Shown here: piece by piece, positions 58,009 to 64,000 of the stretch
Position numbering within the stretch: position 1 is the first letter of the stretch
Layout of the letters: every line of letters begins with the position of its first letter
Origin: RBG-13-68-16 sp050018455
Lineage (GTDB): Bacteria > Acidobacteriota > Thermoanaerobaculia > Thermoanaerobaculales > Thermoanaerobaculaceae
Length of the DNA: 64,000 bases
Assembly: GCA_050018455.1 (NCBI GenBank)
Contig: JBEKAA010000002.1
Coordinates: forward strand, 62,001-126,000
Reading direction: 5' to 3'
Translations under genes and position numbers: made by a program
Notes under the pieces: model-generated
The model's input: only the letters and a program-made list of their open reading frames with translations
Database searches by the model: none
What the model was told of the DNA's origin: nothing

Positions 58009-59267
58009 CCCATCCCCCTGCCGACATCACGACGGTACTGCATGCCGTTGAACCGTACCTTTGCAACCGCGTCGTACGCGACGCCCGCAGCCTCTGCCGG
58101 CGTGGCGCCCCTCCCAACTATCGAAAGCACCCGTCCTCCGGCGGTCACCAGTATCCCTTCCTGAAGAGCGGTGCCGGCGTGGAACGTGAGGACCCCGGGT
58201 TGCGCTAGCGCATCCCCGAGCCCCGTGATCGGCTCCCCGCGGAGCGGGGTCCCGGGATACCCGCCGGCCGCGAGGACCACACAGACGGCCGCCTCGTGTT
58301 TCCAGGCCACTCGCTGGGAACCGAGCTCTCCAGTTGCGGTGGCACGCAGGAGGGGCAGCAGGTCGCAGTCGAGACGAGGGATCACGGCCTGAGTCTCCGG
58401 GTCGCCGAGTCGGCAGTTGTACTCGAGCAGCTTCGGACCGTCGCGCGTGACCATCACACCGGCGTACAGGACGCCGCGATATGCCCGCCCTTCGGCAGCC
58501 AGACCGCTCACGGTCGGATGAACGATGGTGCGAAGGATCGTGCCTGCCAGGCCGGACTCGAGGGGGACCGGCGAGACCGCACCCATCCCGCCCGTGTTCG
58601 GGCCCTGATCATCGTCGGCGAGACGCTTGTAGTCACGCGCCGAAGCAAGAGGCAGCACGCCGGTCCCATCGCTGAGGACCATGAACGAGACTTCCTCACC
58701 CTCCAGACACTCCTCGACGAGAACCCTTTCGCCGGCAGCGCCGAATGCATGCTCCTCGAAGTACTGAACGATCGCGGCGTCCGCCTCGTTCCTGGTGCGG
58801 CAGACCTGAACGCCCTTGCCCGCGGCGAGGCCGTCGGCCTTGAACACCACCGGCACGCCGAGCTTCTTCACGGCTGCCGCGGCCTGATCCCGATCGCGCG
58901 CCACGAGCGCTCGGCCGGTCGGGATGTCGTGCCGCCGGCAGAACTCCTTGGTGAAGACCTTGCTGCCTTCGAGCTCCGCCGCCGCGCGGGTCGGTCCGAC
59001 GAGAACCAGCCCGCGCCGTGCGAACTCGTCGGCGATCCCGAGGACTAGGGGGAGCTCCGGTCCGACCACGGTGACGTCGATCCGCAGCGACGCTGCAAAC
59101 TCGGCGAGCTCGACGGTGGCGTCCGCGGCGATCGGAACACAGTTCGCGATCGCGCTCACACCCGGGTTCCCCGGGGCGACGTACAGCTCGTCGACGCCCT
59201 CGGCGTGAGAGAGCTTCCACGCGAGAGCGTGTTCGCGGCCGCCACTCCCGACCACGAGAACCCTCAA
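58005..59267 (-). CDS. purD: Phosphoribosylamine-glycine ligase
   Basis: A 420-residue ATP-grasp protein. Read from TTG 59267, because LRVLVVGSGGREHALAWKL is the conserved N-terminus and TTG overlaps the pta stop as TTGA; other start codons upstream would run into pta. GPEPLVLG-like VVGPELPLVLGIAD, VVFKADGLAAGKGV, NTGGMGAVSP and LLEYNCRLGDPETQ are diagnostic. It makes GAR in purine synthesis. The purD-purE pair is typical. Confidence 0.95.
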   Translation of the reverse strand: MRVLVVGSGGREHALAWKLSHAEGVDELYVAPGNPGVSAIANCVPIAADATVELAEFAASLRIDVTVVGPELPLVLGIADEFARRGLVLVGPTRAAAELEGSKVFTKEFCRRHDIPTGRALVARDRDQAAAAVKKLGVPVVFKADGLAAGKGVQVCRTRNEADAAIVQYFEEHAFGAAGERVLVEECLEGEEVSFMVLSDGTGVLPLASARDYKRLADDDQGPNTGGMGAVSPVPLESGLAGTILRTIVHPTVSGLAAEGRAYRGVLYAGVMVTRDGPKLLEYNCRLGDPETQAVIPRLDCDLLPLLRATATGELGSQRVAWKHEAAVCVVLAAGGYPGTPLRGEPITGLGDALAQPGVLTFHAGTALQEGILVTAGGRVLSIVGRGATPAEAAGVAYDAVAKVRFNGMQYRRDVGRGMG

Positions 59268-60271
59268 TGCAGACTCCCGGTGACGATTGCAGCCTGCAAC
59301 AGAGACAGGCAAGCAGTCTCGACGACGTCCCGCGAGGAGCAGCCGCGCGACAGATCGTTGGCCGGCCGCGCCAGACCCTGGAGCAGCGGACCCACCGCGC
59401 GGGCGCCGCCGAGCCGCTCGGTGAGCTTGTAGCCTATGTTCCCCGCGTTGAGATCGGGGAACACCAACACGTTGGCGCGTCCGGCCACCTTCGAGCCGGG
59501 CGCCTTGCGGGAACCCACCGACGGGAGGATCGCCGCATCGAGCTGCAGCTCGAAGTCGTACTCGAAGTCGACGCCGCGATTCGCGAGGGCTGCTCCGGCA
59601 GCTCGAACCTTGTCCACCAGCGGGTGCTCCGCCGATCCTTTGGTCGAGAACGATAGGAGAGCCACGCGCGGCTCACCGCGGACGATCGCGCGAAAGGTCG
59701 CGGCGGCACCTATCGCCACGTCGGCCAGTTGCTCCGGGTCGGGATCGGGGAGCACGGCACAGTCCGCGAAGACCATGAGTCCGTTGTCGCCCCACTTCGT
59801 CTCGGGGTGAACCATCACGAACGCCGACGAGACGGTCTTGATCCCGGGCGCCGCCCCAATGGCGTGAAGCGCCGCGCGGACCGTGTCCGACGTCGTGCGC
59901 ACCGCCCCGCCTACGGAGGCGTCGCACTCGCCCGCAGCCACGAGCAGCGAGCCGAAGTAGAGCGGATCACAAAGAGCCGCATCGGTCTGCTCCTTCGACC
60001 ACCCTTTGGGAGCCCGCCGCGAATAGAGCAGGTCGAACAGCCGAGCACGCCTCGGGTCGCCGGCCGGATCGGTGACCTCGACACCCAACGAAACCAGGCG
60101 CTCATGCGCAGCCACCCGTTTATCGGCAGGACACAGAATGGTGACCTTTGCGATTCTCTCGTGACACAAGACCTCGGCCGCCTCCACGATGCGGGGGTCG
60201 TCACCCTCGACGAGCACGACGTGACCGTCAATTGCGCGCGCGCGGCCCGGTAGATCTTCCAGAAAACTCAT
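59264..60271 (-). CDS. pta: Phosphate acetyltransferase
   Basis: A 335-residue protein from ATG 60271, with GGAGG 7 nt upstream. It is the PTA_PTB catalytic domain only (no DRTGG regulatory domain): LYFGSLLVAAGECDASVGGAVRTT, FADCAVLPDPD, ALLSFSTKGSAEHP and NVLVFPDLNAGNIGYKLTERLGGA are diagnostic. It converts acetyl-CoA and phosphate to acetyl phosphate; no ackA is adjacent. It is first in a pta-purD-purE-ricT-like chain with 4-nt or 1-nt overlaps. Confidence 0.93.
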   Translation of the reverse strand: MSFLEDLPGRARAIDGHVVLVEGDDPRIVEAAEVLCHERIAKVTILCPADKRVAAHERLVSLGVEVTDPAGDPRRARLFDLLYSRRAPKGWSKEQTDAALCDPLYFGSLLVAAGECDASVGGAVRTTSDTVRAALHAIGAAPGIKTVSSAFVMVHPETKWGDNGLMVFADCAVLPDPDPEQLADVAIGAAATFRAIVRGEPRVALLSFSTKGSAEHPLVDKVRAAGAALANRGVDFEYDFELQLDAAILPSVGSRKAPGSKVAGRANVLVFPDLNAGNIGYKLTERLGGARAVGPLLQGLARPANDLSRGCSSRDVVETACLSLLQAAIVTGSLH

Positions 60272-60435
60272 GCCGACCTCCGCACGTATTGTAACCACCT
60301 TTCACGGCCGTTCCAGGCAAGGCTGCGGCGGGGCCGCGGTGACTCTTCTGAACTCGCTCTGAATACAACACTTTGCCGCTGTAGCCCGGTTCCATTCGTC
60401 GTTTGCGGAATTTGAGACCGTGAGATGGCCAGGTC

Positions 60436-60465
60436 TTGACAACCGTCACAAAACCGTCGCAATAT
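60436..60465 (+). promoter_or_regulatory. Promoter of the porin-cytochrome operon with an 11-bp tandem repeat in the spacer
   Basis: TTGACA (60436-60441), 18 bp, CAATAT (60460-60465). Most of the spacer is filled by the tandem pair AACCGTCACAA (60441-60451) and AACCGTCGCAA (60452-60462), one mismatch apart, which looks like two adjacent operator half-sites. GGGAGGA precedes the ATG at 60526. Bases 60272-60435 show no gene. Confidence 0.55.
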
Positions 60466-60525
60466 TGTAAGGGGGACTTACCGACGTTGACTCCTGTTCC
60501 GGTTCCGGCGCGCTTGGGAGGATCC

Positions 60526-62418
60526 ATGAAGGGGAAACTTTGCTGGCTGGCCTGCGCATGCATCGGCGCGGCCGCGTCCGGGTTCGGCCAGGACGTCGGG
60601 AGCATCGGCATCGGCTCCGCCTGGCAGCACACGAGCGGCAACCAGGATGCCTTCGCGAGCCAGTACGACCTTTCGCAGGGCGCTTTCCTTGAGAACCTCA
60701 ACCTCGACCTGCGACGCTACTTCGCCGGGTACGACCGCTTCGAGTTCAAGGCGGAGGGGTTCGGAGGCGATCCGCACCAGCACGTCTCGCTCAACATGGT
60801 CAACTGGGACCGCGAGTGGTCGCTGAAACTCGACTACACCCGCAACGAAGCGGTGTTCCCGTCTCCCGCCCTTGACCTGACCGGGCTGACCGCCATGCCG
60901 ACGCCCTCCGGCAACCTTGCAAACGGCGGCACGTTCAGCATCACCCGTTGGACCGGCTCCCTGACTTGGGACGGATGGAAAGCTGCTCGTCTGCGCCTCG
61001 ACCTTCGTGACGTGCAGCGCAGCGGCGACCAACTCTTCGCGTACTACGGCCTGGGTGGGCCGTACGTTGGCCTCACCTCGCTCGACGAGAAGACCCAGGA
61101 GGCCGGGCTCTCGCTCGAGACCCGTACCCTTCCGGTCAAACTGGTCTTCGAGCAGGACGTCACGAAGTACGAGCGCGAGCCGCGCGGCGGCGTCGGCAAC
61201 GACGGGCAGCCGCTCCTCGGCACCAGCCCGAACCTGCTGGCGACGTACGACACCCCCGGCAAGGACTCCAGCACGGTGCCCACGACGCGCCTCTCCGCGG
61301 TCTACAACGACGGCGCGTTCGAGCTGGTAGGGCAGGGGCTCTACCGGCGCGATCGCCTCGAAGCCGACCGCAACGACACGACCGCGTACGCGATCAATGG
61401 CGGTCAAGCTGGTCAGATCAGCTACCTCGACGCACTGATGGGCTCCGCCAATTCCGACACGAAACTCGGCGACCTTCGACTCGGGCTCGCCGTGACGGAC
61501 AACCTCACGCTCCGTGTGAAGGGCCACTACGAAGACGTCTCCACCGACAGCACGCTGATCGGCCAGGAGATTCTCCAGCTCAGCGGCCCGGGCGGCAGCC
61601 TCGCATTCCCGTCCATCATCAACGATAGCGGCTACCTCGATCGGACCGACAAAGACGTCGCCGGCGAAGCCGAGTTCAAGGCCGGCCCGTTCGGGCTCGT
61701 GGTCGGGTACCACGACGGCTCGGAGGAGATCGGCCTCCAGTACACCGGCGGCGAAACGCCGGAGAACGTGACGCGGGACGCGAAGGGGTGGGACGCCACG
61801 GCTTCCCTGGCGCTCGGCAGGGTGTTCACAGCCCAGGTCGGCTGGGACAGCTCGAGCTTCGAGCAGTACGTGTTCCGCACCGACCCCCAGACGGTGAAGC
61901 GCCTGTGGGGCAAGATCTCGGCCCGCCCCGCGGCCGGCCTCGAACTCAACGCGCACGGCAGCCACGAGACCCTCGACAATCCGGCCACGGAAGCGGACGT
62001 CTCGCGCCCGACCGATTCTCTCGGCGCGTCCGCGACGTACACCGCCACGAGCGGCGCCTTCGCGAGCCTGAGCGTGGATTCGCTCAAGCTGACGAGCGAC
62101 ACCGCGATCATGTACTTCGCACCCGGACTCACGACCGGGGACTCGCACTACGACACCGATGTCCTGACCACCTCGCTGCGGGCCGCATTCCCCATTGGGC
62201 CCGTAGTTCGCCTGACGGGCGGCGGGCTCTACCTCAAGGACCGGGGCGACACGCTGCCGTTCACCTCCAAGGCGTACGACCTCGAGGTCGAGGTGCCGGG
62301 CCCGTTCAAGACCCGTCTGGCGCTGTTCGGCAACCACTGGGCGTACGACATTCCCAGCGCCAGCGATCAGAACTACGACGTCACCCGCTACGGAATCTCC
62401 GTGCGGCGGAGGTTTTGA
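60526..62418 (+). CDS. MtrB/PioB-like outer-membrane beta-barrel of an electron conduit
   Basis: A 630-residue protein with a signal peptide (CWLACACIGAAASGFGQ) and an otherwise strand-rich, alternating pattern to a C-terminal Phe (SVRRRF), the outer-membrane signature. Length is close to MtrB (~700) and PioB. Repeated blocks such as YDRFEFKAEGFGGDPHQHVSLN, TRLSAVYNDGAFELVGQGLY and KGHYEDVSTDSTL are typical of the MtrB/PioB family. It would sheathe the decaheme protein encoded 3 nt downstream. Confidence 0.8.
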   Translation: MKGKLCWLACACIGAAASGFGQDVGSIGIGSAWQHTSGNQDAFASQYDLSQGAFLENLNLDLRRYFAGYDRFEFKAEGFGGDPHQHVSLNMVNWDREWSLKLDYTRNEAVFPSPALDLTGLTAMPTPSGNLANGGTFSITRWTGSLTWDGWKAARLRLDLRDVQRSGDQLFAYYGLGGPYVGLTSLDEKTQEAGLSLETRTLPVKLVFEQDVTKYEREPRGGVGNDGQPLLGTSPNLLATYDTPGKDSSTVPTTRLSAVYNDGAFELVGQGLYRRDRLEADRNDTTAYAINGGQAGQISYLDALMGSANSDTKLGDLRLGLAVTDNLTLRVKGHYEDVSTDSTLIGQEILQLSGPGGSLAFPSIINDSGYLDRTDKDVAGEAEFKAGPFGLVVGYHDGSEEIGLQYTGGETPENVTRDAKGWDATASLALGRVFTAQVGWDSSSFEQYVFRTDPQTVKRLWGKISARPAAGLELNAHGSHETLDNPATEADVSRPTDSLGASATYTATSGAFASLSVDSLKLTSDTAIMYFAPGLTTGDSHYDTDVLTTSLRAAFPIGPVVRLTGGGLYLKDRGDTLPFTSKAYDLEVEVPGPFKTRLALFGNHWAYDIPSASDQNYDVTRYGISVRRRF

Positions 62419-62421
62419 GCC

Positions 62422-63300
62422 ATGCGCAAGAGCCTGCTCGCAGCAATCGCTCTCCTGGCCGCAGCACCGCTCCTTGCGGGCCTGCCAAAGGGTTGGGTGG
62501 GCCGAGACACCTGTGCCACGTGCCACGAGGATGTGGCGAAGGCGTTCGTCGCCGGGCCCCACGGAAGGGCGATGGCCGACCGCGCGCCCAAGAACCTGCT
62601 GAAGCTCGAGGGAAGCACGCTCGACCGCTCGTGCGAGTCGTGCCACGGCCCCGGCGAGGTTCATGCCAACGACCCCAGCACGAAGAACATCCGGTCGCTC
62701 AAGGGCGCGAGCACCGCGGACGCGTCTTCGGGTTGCGTCTCCTGCCACGCGGCGCAGAAGGGCGGTCTCGCGTTCCGCACGCACGGCCACGAGAGAGCCG
62801 GAATCGCGTGCCTCGACTGCCACGTGTCAGGCCACGCCGCCCCGGCGGCGGAGCCGATGCTGGCGCGCGCCCGCGGCGTCCTCTGCACCGGCTGCCACGG
62901 CTCGCAGACGGCGCAGTTCGCGTTGCCGTACGCGCACCGTAACGGCAAGACGCCGTTCGAGTGCATGTCGTGCCACACGGTGCACGGCGGCACCACGGTG
63001 CGCGGTAGGGTCGAGGAGGACGGGCAGCAGCCTTGCGTCGCATGCCACACCGAGAAGGCGGGCCCGCAGGTGTACCCGCACCCGCCGATGGCGGTCAACG
63101 GGTGCATCGCATGCCACACCCCGCACGGCTCGCCGAACCCGTTCCAGCTCAACCGTGCGTCGGTCTCGCAGCTATGCCTCGAGTGTCACACGAACACGCC
63201 GACGTTCCACGATCTGTCCAAGCCAGCGTACCGCGCCTGCGTGAGCTGTCACGCCGCGGTGCACGGTTCGCAACGTGACCGGAACCTCTTTCAGGAGTAG
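62422..63300 (+). CDS. Decaheme c-type cytochrome (MtrA/PioA/DmsE-like)
   Basis: A 292-residue protein with a signal peptide (LLAAIALLAAAPLLAG) and ten CxxCH motifs: CATCH, CESCH, CVSCH, CLDCH, CTGCH, CMSCH, CVACH, CIACH, CLECH, CVSCH. Ten hemes in about 270 residues, with the CHGPGEVHAN and CIACHTPHGSPNPF strings, is the MtrA/DmsE pattern. It lies 3 nt after the porin gene, so the two should form a trans-outer-membrane conduit. Ribosome binding relies on coupling with the porin stop. Confidence 0.9.
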   Translation: MRKSLLAAIALLAAAPLLAGLPKGWVGRDTCATCHEDVAKAFVAGPHGRAMADRAPKNLLKLEGSTLDRSCESCHGPGEVHANDPSTKNIRSLKGASTADASSGCVSCHAAQKGGLAFRTHGHERAGIACLDCHVSGHAAPAAEPMLARARGVLCTGCHGSQTAQFALPYAHRNGKTPFECMSCHTVHGGTTVRGRVEEDGQQPCVACHTEKAGPQVYPHPPMAVNGCIACHTPHGSPNPFQLNRASVSQLCLECHTNTPTFHDLSKPAYRACVSCHAAVHGSQRDRNLFQE

Positions 63301-63332
63301 CAGTGGGGGAGACCCAGAAAGGAGATTGAGTT

Positions 63333-64000
63333 ATGCGTAAAGTCTTAGTAGTCCTCGCCGCCATGCTGTTGGCGAGCACAGCCCTGGCGGGGACCGACCT
63401 TGTGCGCTCGCATCTGTCGACGACCGTGGCGAAGGTCGACATCGCCAGCCTGTCGGCGAAGCTTACCGCGCTGTACGGCGCCGACGCGGCCGCCTCGTAC
63501 CTCGGCAGCCAGGTCTGCCTCGCGTGCCACAACGGCAGCGCCGGATTCCCGGCGGACCGGTCGGGGTGGCACAACACCTTCCACGCCCAGATGATGCGGC
63601 GGCCGATGGGCCAGTACACGCTCAAGTACGGCATGGGCGTGATCGCCAATCAGGCCCATGGAGCGACGGACGACTTCATGGTCGGCCTCAACCTGTCGGC
63701 GATCGGGGCGTTCTCGGCGTACGGCGCCAACGCGCCCGTACTGTCGTACAACGCCACCAACGACACGTACTGGATGACCATCGGCACGCTCAAGTGCCAG
63801 GTCGTCGCAACGCTTGCCGGAAACATAGAAGTAGACGGAACGGGCATTCAGGGCCAGGACTACCTGCTGCGCGTCCCGGTCACGGACACGCCCACAAAGC
63901 TGTCGATGGCCCTCTACTTCGCGCCGGCCAGCTACTCGCCCGCCGCTGGGTGGGCGCCGGCGTCCGGCTGGTACGACAGCAACTACAACCCGAAGTACGG
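63333..64000 (+). CDS. Start of a further c-type cytochrome (partial at right edge)
   Basis: The gene opens at ATG 63333, preceded by AAAGGAG (63318-63324), and is cut by the window end; about 222 residues are visible. A signal peptide (VLVVLAAMLLASTALAG) is followed by one heme site (CLACH, near residue 63), a conserved HNTFHAQMMRRP block and then a strand-rich region. More heme sites probably follow beyond the edge. In position it corresponds to the extracellular cytochrome usually encoded with MtrAB-type conduits. Confidence 0.7.
   Translation, partial: MRKVLVVLAAMLLASTALAGTDLVRSHLSTTVAKVDIASLSAKLTALYGADAAASYLGSQVCLACHNGSAGFPADRSGWHNTFHAQMMRRPMGQYTLKYGMGVIANQAHGATDDFMVGLNLSAIGAFSAYGANAPVLSYNATNDTYWMTIGTLKCQVVATLAGNIEVDGTGIQGQDYLLRVPVTDTPTKLSMALYFAPASYSPAAGWAPASGWYDSNYNPKY

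Noticed and set aside
60478..62823. A 781-codon open frame on the minus strand opposite the porin and cytochrome genes
   Set aside because: It has no recognisable domains and mirrors the high-GC codon pattern of the plus-strand genes, whose signal peptide, heme motifs and ribosome binding sites are clear. It is a shadow frame.

Overview
The window looks like chromosomal DNA from a high-GC, Gram-negative bacterium. It carries LPS-type glycosyltransferases, an outer-membrane beta-barrel with periplasmic decaheme cytochrome, the futalosine (Mqn) menaquinone route, Hfq, a DksA/TraR-type regulator, and many 4-nt (ATGA) gene overlaps. Gene content and order (rplU-rpmA-obgE-nadD-rsfS-rlmH; tig-clpP-clpX-lon-engB-rho; Rieske/cytochrome b with multiheme cytochrome; MtrB/MtrA-like pair) are reminiscent of Acidobacteriota. 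That placement is inference only; no rRNA gene is present to prove it.

Layout. 1-480: 3' end of a phosphodiesterase-like gene. 616-3935 (minus): secreted 5'-nucleotidase and acyl-CoA (methylmalonyl-CoA) mutase large subunit. 4065-7706: a complete IS1595-type transposon with terminal inverted repeats and a perfect 8-bp target duplication. It carries a transposase, an adenine methyltransferase and a XamI-like restriction enzyme as one operon. 7866-15902: DUF4388 protein, epimerase, RNase III with a small RNA-end-recognition-domain protein, MurA, HIT protein, Slt-type lytic transglycosylase and a SurA-N-like protein. 15923-18547: split glutamine-dependent NAD synthetase (amidase plus NadE) and RsmI. 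18525-24143 (minus): HolA, DksA/TraR protein, then the rplU-rpmA-obgE-nadD-rsfS-(sigma-54-activator-like)-rlmH operon. 24208-27480: a GT-C membrane protein, a dolichyl-phosphate-sugar-synthase-like GT2 and a decayed GT-C paralogue. 27518-29423: mqnC and mqnA.

29566-37252 (minus): rho, engB, lon, clpX, clpP and tig, preceded by tRNA-Leu and tRNA-Lys. 37428-40043 (minus): two LPS-core-type glycosyltransferases and YmdB. 40263-43072: Rieske protein, fused cytochrome b and a membrane-anchored nine-heme cytochrome, together a quinol-oxidising complex. 43047-44781 (minus): methyltransferase and amidohydrolase. 45093-49509 (minus): SucC-like protein with a C-terminal ferredoxin domain, SucD-like protein, short citryl-CoA-lyase-type citrate synthase and an isocitrate dehydrogenase, a gene set that fits two-step citrate cleavage. 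49653-54411: flavin reductase, a 109-bp MITE-like element, a GntR/small membrane protein/slipin operon and another GT-C protein. 54482-60271: uridine kinase, MinD-like ATPase, Hfq, RicT-like protein, purE, purD and pta. 60526-64000: MtrB/PioB-like porin, MtrA/PioA-like decaheme cytochrome and the start of a further cytochrome.

The most striking features are the intact restriction-modification transposon, the putative citrate-cleavage operon with a fused ferredoxin domain, and the porin-cytochrome conduit running off the right edge. Together with the Rieske/b/nonaheme operon and menaquinone genes, the conduit suggests respiratory electron flow from menaquinol to the cell surface.
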